In this document: positions 1-6,866 of the stretch, one piece after another
How the letters are laid out: every line of letters begins with the position of its first letter
Numbering within the stretch: the stretch's first letter is position 1
NCBI GenBank assembly: GCA_002385815.1
Contig: DGEE01000067.1
Location: 29,846 to 44,647 of the forward strand
Source: Hungateiclostridiaceae bacterium UBA3934
GTDB lineage: Bacteria; Bacillota; Clostridia; Acetivibrionales; DTU013
Direction of reading: 5' to 3'
Length of the DNA: 14,802 bases
Made by a program: the position numbers and the translations under genes
Notes under the pieces: model-generated
The model's database searches: none
The model's input: only the letters and a program-made list of their open reading frames with translations
Told to the model about the DNA's origin: nothing

Positions 1-308
1 TCGTCGGCACCTAGATCAAGCCCCAGTATCTTCCCGCTGTCGTCGCTTCTTGCTGAAAGTATCAGAATCGGTATATTGCTGGTCTCTCGGATCTTTCTGA
101 CCAATGTATAGCCGTCCATCCCCGGCATCATGATATCCAGCACAGCTGCATCTATCTTTGCCTCTTTGCTGCTAAGCACATCAAAAGCTTCTGTGCCGTT
201 GAAAACTCCAATCACATCAAAACCAGCATTCTCAAGATAAAGGCTCAGCAGGTCCACTATTTCCTTTTCATCATCAGCCAGCAGGATCGTAAATTTCTCC
301 TCTCCCAT
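1..308 (-). CDS. Response regulator receiver domain, C-terminus beyond window
   Basis: This is the first 102 residues of a two-component response regulator; the gene runs off the left edge. The receiver domain shows the acidic pair D12-D13, the phospho-acceptor D58 in LDIMMPGMDG, and the switch residue S85 in LILSAR. The visible part stops at LGLDLGADD, just before the conserved lysine. The close match to the OmpR-type receiver at 13572-14258 suggests OmpR family, but the DNA-binding domain is not in the window, so that is inference. The ATG lies 2 bases after the stop of the upstream peptidase gene, with GGAGG about 10 bases before it inside that gene, so it is the last visible gene of the ABC transporter/peptidase operon. 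A histidine kinase gene probably follows to the left. Confidence 0.9.
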   Translation of the reverse strand, partial: MGEEKFTILLADDEKEIVDLLSLYLENAGFDVIGVFNGTEAFDVLSSKEAKIDAAVLDIMMPGMDGYTLVRKIRETSNIPILILSARSDDSGKILGLDLGAD

Positions 309-310
309 TA

Positions 311-1294
311 TCAAGAATCCTCCACCACATTCTCCAGCAATTCCGCCAGTGACAGACTTCCTTCGGACAGGTACTGCTTCCAGTTCGGGTCCAGCCTGTC
401 CAGCAGCATGCATATTCCCATGCCGCTTCTGTAATACTTCTCTCTACCATAGACTGTTTCCTTCAAGGACAGCAAATATTGTCCGTATAACTCCTCATCC
501 GAAAGCGCCAGCGCAGTCCTTGCCTCGACATACCTTGCCGTTCCCTCCAGCAGTTCATACAGATCGATGTAACTTTTTATCGCGTTGGCATCGATGCCTG
601 CCTTTGTACTCAGCATATCCTGTATATCAGTCCTGATCCTGAAGTACTCTCTGACGGCTCCGGCATCTGGTATACTGTCCTCCGGAACCACCAGATCATA
701 AAGCAGTTCAACCTGTTCTTCGTACATGGCCTGTATTTCCGGATCGGATTCAGTCTCCGCCATCTTTGCTTCGACCTCAGCATCCGCAATGCCTTCAGCC
801 AAAGCAGTTATTTTTTCTTCCCACCAGCTTAACTGGAGAGCATGCATTGCCTCATGGTAAAGTACCGATATATACTGGTTGTCCGTAATCTTTTTGTTGT
901 TTATCGAGAACTGGCTGATAAGCGCATCTTCAAAACTGCCGGAAAATCCCTCTATTATCTGTCCCAGCGAATCCATCACTGATTTGGCCGGTACCAGGAT
1001 ATATACCCCGTCTTCTGAAGGATATGCCGTACACGCCACGACAGGAAGAATTGGCTTCCTTTTTTTGATTTCTCCATTGAAAATCACATACTCCGCATTT
1101 CCTTTCCGTATTGCGACCGGATAATGGCTTATGTACAGGCCGGGCCATATCTGTTCCAGTCTCCCGTTCTCCAGCATACAGGCCTTTTCATATAACTCCC
1201 GGTCTTCCTCAGGCAACCCCCGCATGGAGGTCAGCAGTGCACTGGCTGCAAGAAGCACACCGATGAGCAGGTACACAAACTTAAACGCCTTCAT
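311..1294 (-). CDS. Membrane-anchored HExxH zinc peptidase-like protein
   Basis: Protein of 327 residues with an N-terminal hydrophobic segment (about residues 5-23) that should act as an uncleaved anchor or signal peptide, leaving the rest outside the membrane. The motif YHEAMHALQ (H147, E148, H151) is a classical zinc-peptidase HExxH site. Further on, LLEGTARYVEA (E250 to E257) resembles the EGxAxYxE helix of gluzincins, whose first Glu is the third zinc ligand; AEGIADAE near E167 is a second candidate. The ATG at 1294 is chosen because AGGAGG lies 6 bases upstream; an in-frame start at 1321 has no such support. It begins 1 base after the permease stop and is followed 2 bases later by the response regulator, so it belongs to their operon. 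I infer a role in cleaving a peptide or processing a protein at the cell surface. The exact peptidase family is not recognised. Confidence 0.75.
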   Translation of the reverse strand: MKAFKFVYLLIGVLLAASALLTSMRGLPEEDRELYEKACMLENGRLEQIWPGLYISHYPVAIRKGNAEYVIFNGEIKKRKPILPVVACTAYPSEDGVYILVPAKSVMDSLGQIIEGFSGSFEDALISQFSINNKKITDNQYISVLYHEAMHALQLSWWEEKITALAEGIADAEVEAKMAETESDPEIQAMYEEQVELLYDLVVPEDSIPDAGAVREYFRIRTDIQDMLSTKAGIDANAIKSYIDLYELLEGTARYVEARTALALSDEELYGQYLLSLKETVYGREKYYRSGMGICMLLDRLDPNWKQYLSEGSLSLAELLENVVEDS

Positions 1295-1295
1295 G

Positions 1296-2054
1296 TCATA
1301 CCTCCTTCCTGAAAAGGACAAACGTTAGCGACATGGCCAGATACAACAGTATCAGCGAACTCAGTATCGGTTCCGGATCTATGGGAGCGCCCGTCAGTAC
1401 GTTTGACGCCTGCTGCTGCACCGCTGAAAAATCCGGTATCAAAAACAGCGTGGCACGGGCAAGGACCGCACCGACACCCTGTGCCGTGTTTGCCAGAGTG
1501 TCCAGCACACCATGGAGTATCCCGGCTGCATAAATGAAAATGCCAGTGATTCCTGTGATGTATACCGGCGCTTTGATGCTCATAACGCTTACGGCCGCAC
1601 TCAGGAACATCGAATTGATGCCCATAATGGCTACACTCAGGAATGCAGGTATTATTAGCCCGAGTCTGCCGTAAGCAATGCAGAATATTGCCAGTGAAGC
1701 ATTAAGCGAAAACATACAGAAAAGGCTTGCCAGTATATTTCCGACAGTTAGCGAAAACATGTACTGCCACGGCTTTATACCTCTTATCAGCACAAGGTGT
1801 GTCGTCTTCCTTTCAAACTCATCCGGGATAGTCCGCAGTGATACCATGACTGCAAGAAGGTTTGACACAAAGCCAGCTATCGAAAGTGCAACAGGCACCA
1901 TCTGTTCGAATCCTGTAACCTTTTTCCCGTTTATCGTAAGATTGCTGTCTCCGGTAGTGATAAACAGCATAATCACCATACCGATGAATCCCACGATATA
2001 AAATGTCTTCCCGCGTATCCGTTCCCTGAATGTGTTATGTATCAGTGCCAACAT
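1296..2054 (-). CDS. ABC-2 type transporter permease
   Basis: Integral membrane protein of 252 residues with about six hydrophobic segments (roughly 18-33, 50-72, 98-127, 130-158, 163-183, 229-247). A short cytoplasmic N-terminus is rich in Arg and Lys, and a hydrophilic loop follows the first segment. Size and topology fit the ABC-2/NosY-like permeases that pair with a separate ATPase, here encoded directly upstream. ATG 2054 is chosen because AGGAGGTG ends 6 bases before it; a GTG at 2063 is in the same frame but lies within that ribosome binding site. The gene overlaps the end of the ATPase gene by 20 bases, indicating translational coupling. It probably works as a homodimer with two ATPase subunits. 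The substrate cannot be read from the sequence. The neighbouring zinc peptidase and regulator suggest a peptide or envelope-active compound. Confidence 0.85.
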   Translation of the reverse strand: MLALIHNTFRERIRGKTFYIVGFIGMVIMLFITTGDSNLTINGKKVTGFEQMVPVALSIAGFVSNLLAVMVSLRTIPDEFERKTTHLVLIRGIKPWQYMFSLTVGNILASLFCMFSLNASLAIFCIAYGRLGLIIPAFLSVAIMGINSMFLSAAVSVMSIKAPVYITGITGIFIYAAGILHGVLDTLANTAQGVGAVLARATLFLIPDFSAVQQQASNVLTGAPIDPEPILSSLILLYLAMSLTFVLFRKEV

Positions 2055-2739
2055 GTGCAACACCTCCTACGGCTTTTACAAACAGTTCCTCAAGGCTGTT
2101 GCAGGCCAGGTCGTTTTTGCCCGTCATACCGGCCAGTCTTCCATTTGCAATGATTATTGTCCTGTCCGCTGTTTTTTCGATATCACTTAAGATATGAGAA
2201 TTGATAATGATTGTTTTGCCCTCATATTTCAGCCGCTCAATCAGTCCAAGCATTTCTATCCTGCCGACGGCATCAAGACCTGAAGTTGGTTCATCAAGTA
2301 TGAGGAGCTCCGGTTCTCCCAACAGCGCCTGCGCAAATGCAAGCCTCTGCAGCATGCCCTTTGAATAGTTTTTAACTTTTTTCCCGGCTGCGCCTGACAA
2401 TCCGGTAAGTTCGAGCAGTCTGCCGATTTGCCGGTCCGCGGTCCGCCTATCCAGCTTCTGCAGCTGTGAGTAGAACCGCATTACTTCATAACCGGTCAGA
2501 AACAGATGGAAATATGGAGTTTCAGGGGAATAACCGATTTTTATGTCCCTGTCGATGATAACTTTCCCGCCGGACAGGCTGGTAAGCCCAAGTATCATCT
2601 TTATCGTAGTCGTCTTGCCGGCTCCGTTTGGGCCGAGAAGTCCCAGCAACTCACCCTTTTCCACGCTGAAGGAAAGGCCGTCGACAGCCTTAACTTTGCC
2701 ATACATTTTAACCAGTCCACTGCATTCCAATATTTTCAA
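2035..2739 (-). CDS. ABC transporter ATP-binding protein
   Basis: Cytoplasmic ATPase of 234 residues that powers the adjacent permease. Visible motifs are Walker A GPNGAGKTT (36-44), the ABC signature in the variant form YSKGM (125-129), Walker B LLILDEP (145-151) with catalytic E150, a D-loop SGLDA, and the switch histidine H182 in INSH. The Q-loop glutamine is replaced by YSPE (70-73), as is common in ATPases partnering ABC-2 permeases. It lacks the extra C-terminal domain of longer exporter ATPases. The start is a TTG at 2739 preceded by GGAGGTG; no ATG fits. It is the first gene of the operon running left to the response regulator at 1-308. Motif order and length are normal for the family, so function as a transporter ATPase is secure and only the substrate is unknown. 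Confidence 0.93.
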   Translation of the reverse strand: MKILECSGLVKMYGKVKAVDGLSFSVEKGELLGLLGPNGAGKTTTIKMILGLTSLSGGKVIIDRDIKIGYSPETPYFHLFLTGYEVMRFYSQLQKLDRRTADRQIGRLLELTGLSGAAGKKVKNYSKGMLQRLAFAQALLGEPELLILDEPTSGLDAVGRIEMLGLIERLKYEGKTIIINSHILSDIEKTADRTIIIANGRLAGMTGKNDLACNSLEELFVKAVGGVAHVGTDT

Positions 2740-2780
2740 AGTTTCACCTCCACACTTCGATCATAGAGGAAAAAGCTTTA

Positions 2781-2817
2781 AATATACTTCATACAGTCTT
2801 AAAATTACCTTAAAATT
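2781..2817 (-). promoter_or_regulatory. Promoter and TTTAAG direct-repeat operator of the ABC operon
   Basis: On the minus strand, TTTTAAG occurs twice at an exact 11-base period (plus-strand cttaaaatt at 2798-2806 and 2809-2817), giving TTTAAG-N5-TTTAAG. This is the layout bound by OmpR-family dimers and matches the site known for streptococcal CiaR. A -10-like TATATT (2781-2786) follows, while the -35 position (about 2804-2809) is poor and lies inside the repeats, as expected of an activated promoter. A partial third copy, beginning ctt, sits one more period downstream (2787). The operon itself ends in a response regulator, so autoregulation is the simple inference. Confidence 0.6.
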
Positions 2818-2901
2818 TCAGAATTGAAATACGAGGCAGTGGATGTAAAGAGGATGCGCCATGTCGGATATTATGTGGAAGGGATACCAGACTTCATTTG
2901 C

Positions 2902-3498
2902 TTATCTGCATTTTTTGAGAAGCTCGAGAACCGCATCGCCCAGCTCAGCACTGTCTGTATTCGGCGGCAGGCATATTTCCGGGGTTCTTGAAATGTAAAC
3001 ATATGCACCTTCAGGTGTTCTTACAGTAGAGTTTAGCATTATGCCTTTGCTATCTTTACAATATACAGATATGCTCAGCCTGCCCGTTGTGAACTCCTTC
3101 CAGCCGCTTGAACCCAGTAATCTCATCAATACTCTGTTGTCAGCCGGTTTGCCGTTCCTGCAGGATGCCATGGCGGTTTTGACAGCATGACCGAGCTCAT
3201 CGGATCTGTAGGGCATATCCAGCCGTATTATATCGACAGTTGCCTTCCCGGATCCGAATATATCCGGAACATATGGGATCAGCACGGCATTGCGGTGCTT
3301 GTCAAAGAATACGCTGACATTGCCGTTTTCAATGATATCACTTGCTGCATTTCTTGCTTTTGCATTATCAGCGATCCCGCTGCTGTGCTTTTTACGCCTT
3401 CTGCCCCTGATGGCTATAAATAAGAGTGTCCCAAGCACAGCAGTGCCTGCAGCCACAATTGCCACCAGCAGCAGATACCGTGCATAAGCTGTGTCCAT
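2902..3498 (-). CDS. Single-span membrane protein, unknown function
   Basis: Protein of 198 residues that I do not recognise. It has one hydrophobic segment (about 8-30), followed immediately by the strongly basic RGRRRKK (31-37), so by the positive-inside rule the remaining 160 residues should be cytoplasmic. That part looks like an alpha/beta domain with several predicted strands (VSVFFDK, AVLIPYVP, LSISVYCK, AYVYIS) and a C-terminal helix ending LLKKCR. The start at 3498 is the only usable in-frame start codon, with GGAG about 11 bases upstream. The frame stays open upstream to 3597 and would read as a hydrophilic stretch containing a Gly-Cys pair, which hints at a longer ancestral N-terminus or an unrecognised start. 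It is transcribed divergently from the spermidine-synthase-like gene, and promoters for both fit in the 145-base gap. Confidence 0.7.
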   Translation of the reverse strand: MDTAYARYLLLVAIVAAGTAVLGTLLFIAIRGRRRKKHSSGIADNAKARNAASDIIENGNVSVFFDKHRNAVLIPYVPDIFGSGKATVDIIRLDMPYRSDELGHAVKTAMASCRNGKPADNRVLMRLLGSSGWKEFTTGRLSISVYCKDSKGIMLNSTVRTPEGAYVYISRTPEICLPPNTDSAELGDAVLELLKKCR

Positions 3499-3549
3499 CG
3501 TTGAGCCATCTCCGTTCTGTTGCTGATTTTCAGATATCTTCTGATCTAT

Positions 3550-3577
3550 ATTATCATGCGGATCAGGTACTTCACAA
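3550..3577 (-). promoter_or_regulatory. Possible promoter for the gene at 2902-3498
   Basis: Minus strand TTGTGA (3572-3577) and GATAAT (3550-3555) are separated by 16 bases. They match sigma-A consensus at 4/6 and 5/6 positions. Transcription would start near 3543, about 45 bases before the ATG. This also argues that the start at 3498 is real and that the open frame further upstream is not translated. Confidence 0.4.
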
Positions 3578-3588
3578 CCTGCCTGTTT

Positions 3589-3597
3589 TGGTATAAA
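3589..3597 (+). promoter_or_regulatory. Possible extended -10 promoter for the gene at 3644-5245
   Basis: TGGTATAAA is an extended -10 element (TG, one base, then TATAAA). No good -35 is visible, which extended -10 promoters tolerate. Transcription would start near 3604, leaving a leader of about 40 bases with GGGGGT (3630-3635) as ribosome binding site, 8 bases before the ATG. It lies back to back with the proposed minus-strand promoter, so the two may compete for RNA polymerase. Confidence 0.4.
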
Positions 3598-3643
3598 CTA
3601 TTAAAAGGCTTGTATACATAAATTTACATGGGGGTCACCATCT

Positions 3644-5245
3644 ATGCGGAAAAACCTGTTCATTTATCTGACTTCTTTTCTTTGCGGAATGGCGGTCATG
3701 GGAGTGGAGCTCTCCGCTACAAGACTGCTTGCACCTTATTTCGGGACATCTTCGATAGTCTATACTGTAGTCATAGGTCTGATCATGATATCTATGAGCA
3801 TCGGCAATGTGCTCGGCGGCCGTTCAGCCGACAAGCACAACGATCTGGGCAGGCTTTTCGCCATGCTGTGGGTCGCAGCCCTGTGGGTCGCTGTTATCCC
3901 GCTTGTCGGCAAGTACGTCATAGCATTGTCTGCTTTGGTCATGGCATGGATACTGCCTTCCAATCTTATACTGGCTGGCTCTGTAATGTCCTGTCTGCTG
4001 GTGTTTTCAGCCCCACTGCTGATACTTGGCATGGTGTCTCCCTATCTGGTCAAGCTAGGTATAAAAGATATGGAAAAAAGCGGCCGTACAGCCGGTGAAA
4101 TCTATGCTGCATCTACGATAGGAAGTATAATCGGCACATTTATCCCCACATTCCTGACAATACCCTACATTGGCACGATGAAATCATTTCTCGTATTTGC
4201 CCTTGCTCTGAACCTGATTTGCCTGTACTATTTCATAACGAGCAAAAAAGGATATGTGAAGAGTATCATAACGACTGTACTTACTGCCGTCCTTCTGTTC
4301 ATGCCGCTTAGAAGCTCTTACGCCTTCTGGACCGATGTGGTACTGGAGGATGAATCACCGTACAACTATCTCCAGGTAGCAGAAAGGGGAAATTCAGTGA
4401 TTTTATCCACAAATGTAGCCTTCGGTGTACAGTCCATTTACACGAGAGATCAGATACTTTCAGGATATTATTATGACTACGCATTGATGTCTCCCCTTTT
4501 TCTCAGGGACGGCAGTACGGAAAAATCATTTGACGTACTGGTTCTGGGTATGGGTACAGGTACCTTTGCGAAGGAATGCAAGTATTTTTACCCGAACAGC
4601 AATATCATAGGAGTGGAAATAGATGAAAAAATCGTAGACCTGTCCAAAAAATACTTTGAACTGACAGACGAGGAAGCTACAGTATATATCAATGACGGAC
4701 GCACATTCATGTCAGGACCTGAGGCGGGCATGTATGATATCATCCTTGTGGATGCCTATCACGACATAACGATACCCTTCCACATGGCCACCACAGAGTT
4801 TTTCGCTGAACTGAAAGAGCATCTCAGGCCCGGCGGTGTCCTCATGGTCAACATAAACATGCGCAGCGAAAACAGCACTGAAATAACCGACTATCTGACC
4901 CATACTCTTAAAAACAATATGAAAAAGGTCTATAAATATGACATTCCCGGTATAACCAACACCCTGGTCTACTCCTCAGATGATGAAAACTGTCTCCAAT
5001 ATCTGAAGGACAATTCATCAGCACTTGGACAGGACAGCCTGTTGCTGCCGCTGTCGGAAAGAGTGATCAGAGACTGTGTTGAAGTGACTGAATCCAGGTA
5101 TGTACTGACTGATGACCTCGCCCCCGTAGAAGTATTGGGTCAGAAGCTTCTCAATGATGTTGTGACCGAAACCCTCGATTACTTCAAAAACGAACTTGAC
5201 AAATCAGGCGGCAGCATCATGGATGTATTTAATATGCTCTCCTGA
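3644..5245 (+). CDS. Multi-pass membrane protein fused to spermidine-synthase-like domain
   Basis: Protein of 533 residues with two halves. Residues 5-225 hold about seven membrane segments, the first containing GVELSATRLLAPYFG, a pattern usual in this fused family. Residues 230-500 form a Rossmann-fold domain of the spermidine synthase type: entry motif EDESPYNYLQV (235-244), nucleotide loop VLVLGMGTGTF (298-308), acidic E325 after the next strand, INDGR (349-353), and VDAYHDITIPFHMATTEFF (369-387). It is usually annotated as fused MFS/spermidine synthase. The canonical aminopropyltransferase Asp region is only partly conserved (DAYHD at 370-374), so real polyamine synthesis is uncertain; it may use S-adenosylmethionine or a decarboxylated form on another substrate at the membrane. 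Its stop codon directly abuts the stop of the converging gene at 5246, leaving no space for a separate terminator. Confidence 0.88.
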   Translation: MRKNLFIYLTSFLCGMAVMGVELSATRLLAPYFGTSSIVYTVVIGLIMISMSIGNVLGGRSADKHNDLGRLFAMLWVAALWVAVIPLVGKYVIALSALVMAWILPSNLILAGSVMSCLLVFSAPLLILGMVSPYLVKLGIKDMEKSGRTAGEIYAASTIGSIIGTFIPTFLTIPYIGTMKSFLVFALALNLICLYYFITSKKGYVKSIITTVLTAVLLFMPLRSSYAFWTDVVLEDESPYNYLQVAERGNSVILSTNVAFGVQSIYTRDQILSGYYYDYALMSPLFLRDGSTEKSFDVLVLGMGTGTFAKECKYFYPNSNIIGVEIDEKIVDLSKKYFELTDEEATVYINDGRTFMSGPEAGMYDIILVDAYHDITIPFHMATTEFFAELKEHLRPGGVLMVNINMRSENSTEITDYLTHTLKNNMKKVYKYDIPGITNTLVYSSDDENCLQYLKDNSSALGQDSLLLPLSERVIRDCVEVTESRYVLTDDLAPVEVLGQKLLNDVVTETLDYFKNELDKSGGSIMDVFNMLS

Positions 5246-5566
5246 CTATTGCTGCGTATTACAGCTCTGATGCAGCAGATCCCTGTTGCAGAAAAGCAGG
5301 AATATATCCCTGATAATTTCATTATGGTTGGCCTCTGTCACTTGATACAATTTGCCGTCACTTAACTGGATGCATATAGCTATCTGGAATCTGTCAATAT
5401 TGTCCATGACGGCACTGATGATATCCACTGCCTCTACCGGTCTTACATACTCATAGAACCATATCTCCGTATCATCATCCATATCTACCTCACATTCATA
5501 AAAACGCTCGAGGAACCTTTTAAGTTCCCCTTCCTTTCTTGACAACAGATTAACTGTAAGACTCAT
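5246..5566 (-). CDS. Small hypothetical protein, 106 residues
   Basis: I do not recognise this family. The protein is soluble, acidic and probably cytoplasmic, with no signal peptide or membrane segment. It reads as an alpha/beta fold: a basic amphipathic N-terminal helix (SRKEGELKRFLERFYE), an Asp-rich turn (VDMDDDTE, about 27-34), strands such as IWFYEYV and FQIAICIQL, and a terminal helix rich in Ile and Phe (EIIRDIFLLFCNRD). The ATG at 5566 has AGGGG 6 bases upstream, so the start is well supported. The gene converges on the spermidine-synthase-like gene with adjoining stop codons. If the doubtful gene at 5550-5774 is real, the two overlap by 17 bases and would be co-translated. Confidence 0.75.
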   Translation of the reverse strand: MSLTVNLLSRKEGELKRFLERFYECEVDMDDDTEIWFYEYVRPVEAVDIISAVMDNIDRFQIAICIQLSDGKLYQVTEANHNEIIRDIFLLFCNRDLLHQSCNTQQ

Positions 5567-5774
5567 CTCGATCCCCTTTGAAATTTGTTTGGTGACACCC
5601 GCCAGAAAGCGGTATGGGGCTGTACTCTGCCAGCAAGTATGCTATTGGGTCAAGAAGTGTACCCAATCCATCTCCGTGTTCTTCTTTCAGTATACAACAC
5701 TGCTCAGCAAATTTGGCGGATCTTTCGAAAAAAGCTGCATGTAAATTTTTCAACGTATGTAATACATTAGGCAA
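5550..5774 (-). CDS. Doubtful small gene, 74 residues, maybe 5'-truncated
   Basis: A minus-strand frame of 74 codons from a TTG at 5774. The peptide has a protein-like composition (charged helix LKNLHAAFFERSAKFAEQCC, then KEEHGDGLGTLLDPIAYLLAEY and a terminal SGGCHQTNF), and its end overlaps the start of the next gene by 17 bases, which is typical of operons. Against it, the TTG has only a weak GGAAG upstream. The frame also stays open a further 99 bases, to a TGA near 5876, without any standard start codon, reading NGCFIISKKPDIHTEAKH on the way. It may be a genuine gene with an unrecognised start, the remnant of a longer gene cut by the neighbouring promoter region, or chance. I do not recognise the family. 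Confidence 0.35.
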   Translation of the reverse strand: MPNVLHTLKNLHAAFFERSAKFAEQCCILKEEHGDGLGTLLDPIAYLLAEYSPIPLSGGCHQTNFKGDRDESYS

Positions 5775-5810
5775 ATGCTTTGCTTCCGTATGAATATCTG
5801 GCTTTTTACT

Positions 5811-5816
5811 TATAAT
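5811..5816 (+). promoter_or_regulatory. Possible -10 element for the lipoprotein gene
   Basis: A perfect TATAAT stands 39 bases before the proposed TTG start at 5855. The -35 position 17 bases upstream reads gtatga and is poor, so this is only a candidate, perhaps activator-dependent. Confidence 0.35.
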
Positions 5817-5854
5817 AAAACAGCCGTTGTATACTGGTTTTGGAGGTAATAAAA

Positions 5855-6805
5855 TTGTTCGGACATTATTCCGTCACAAGCATCTTACTGGCATTTACGA
5901 TACTCTTAATGCCGGCTGTGATGTCGGGCTGCTCCGGTAATAAGAGCGGACAGCAGCAGGATGTGCAGCTCCAGGCTGCCCGAAAGAAAATAAAAGAAGA
6001 AAAGGAATCAGAAAAACTCAGTAAGCTGGAGGATAATATCGAAACCCTCTTTGAAGCGCTGGGCGGGCCTGCCATGAAAACCGAAGGCAAAGATAATAAG
6101 CCCGGACAGCAGGATAAAGATAATAAGGAAAACGATCAGCAGGATGGAACGCAACAGGAAGATGGACAGGAGCAGGACAAACAGCAGGAAAAAGGACAGC
6201 AGCAAGGTAATGGGCAGAAGAGCGGGCAGCAGGAAGACAACCGCCAGGAGAGCAAACAGCAGAAGGATGAGCAAAAAGAAAAAGATGCCTGGATGAAAGC
6301 AGATAAAGCAATCAATGACCTCCACTATAAATGGAATGACCTGCTGCCCGAAGTTACAAAAAAAGGCGCTGATTTGAAGCTTGTCGATGCCTTTGACAAT
6401 TCACTGAACAACCTGACTACCGAAGCGGAGTCCAGGAATAAGGATAAAGTCCTTGCTTTGGCAAATAAGCTGTACTCGCATATACCAGACCTCTATTCTC
6501 TCTATCATTCAAAAATACCCCCTGAAGTAAAAAGAATGATATATTTTACGAGAAATGTCATGCTTGAATCAGAAAAAGACAACTGGGAGCAGGTGGAGCG
6601 GGATACAGAGTCTCTCGAAAAAACCTGGACGCTGTTTAGAAACACAGTGGAGGATGAGCAGAAAAAAACAGGTGACAAACTCAATTTCTCAATCTATGAA
6701 CTGAAAAAGGTGGTATCTGAAAAAAACAGGCAGCTTGCGGACATTAAAGGCAGGATCGTATTGAACAATATAGGAGAACTCTCGAAATTATACGAAGAGA
6801 AATAA
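5855..6805 (+). CDS. Lipoprotein with Gln/Lys-rich linker and helical C-terminal domain
   Basis: Secreted lipoprotein of 316 residues, function unknown. The N-terminus has a hydrophobic signal (about 9-22) and a lipobox-like MSGC, so Cys26 should be lipidated and the protein held on the outer face of the membrane. A charged helix (about 38-68) is followed by a low-complexity linker (about 78-144) made of Gln, Lys, Asp, Glu and Gly. A helical domain follows (145-316) with regularly spaced hydrophobic residues, probably a helical bundle. The start is TTG 5855 because GGAGG (5842-5846) lies 8 bases before it; the in-frame TTG at 5840 overlaps that ribosome binding site. It faces the ferritin-like gene at 6867 in convergent orientation. 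A role as an envelope spacer or scaffold is possible, but nothing in the sequence proves it. Confidence 0.8.
   Translation: MFGHYSVTSILLAFTILLMPAVMSGCSGNKSGQQQDVQLQAARKKIKEEKESEKLSKLEDNIETLFEALGGPAMKTEGKDNKPGQQDKDNKENDQQDGTQQEDGQEQDKQQEKGQQQGNGQKSGQQEDNRQESKQQKDEQKEKDAWMKADKAINDLHYKWNDLLPEVTKKGADLKLVDAFDNSLNNLTTEAESRNKDKVLALANKLYSHIPDLYSLYHSKIPPEVKRMIYFTRNVMLESEKDNWEQVERDTESLEKTWTLFRNTVEDEQKKTGDKLNFSIYELKKVVSEKNRQLADIKGRIVLNNIGELSKLYEEK
6085..6290 (+). repeat. Imperfect low-complexity coding repeat (Gln-rich linker)
   Basis: This segment of the lipoprotein gene consists of degenerate short units built on cagcag, gacagg and gataa, coding for runs such as GQQ, QQE, GQEQDKQQ. Such DNA is prone to slippage, so linker length may vary between strains. 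The same segment yields a long hydrophobic reading frame on the other strand, which is a mirror artefact. Confidence 0.6.
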
Positions 6806-6866
6806 AGGCCAGCCATATCCAATGCAGATGCGCTTTGATACAGCTGGCTCCAACGGTCTGACACGA

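Noticed and set aside
3628..4098. Plus-strand frame of 156 codons
   Set aside because: It overlaps the start of the spermidine-synthase-like gene in another frame and has a Cys/Arg/His-rich composition typical of an off-frame reading.
5840..5854. TTG at 5840 as start of the lipoprotein gene
   Set aside because: It overlaps the GGAGG ribosome binding site; TTG 5855 has correct spacing and gives a proper lipoprotein signal.
6008..6325. Very hydrophobic minus-strand frame that looks like a membrane protein
   Set aside because: It is the reverse complement of the Gln/Lys-rich linker of the lipoprotein gene; such codons read backwards give Leu and Phe. There is no ribosome binding site.
6806..6850. 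Inverted repeat GCCAGC/GCTGGC between converging genes as a shared terminator
   Set aside because: Only 6 base pairs with a 29-base loop and no T-run on either strand, so it is not a convincing terminator.
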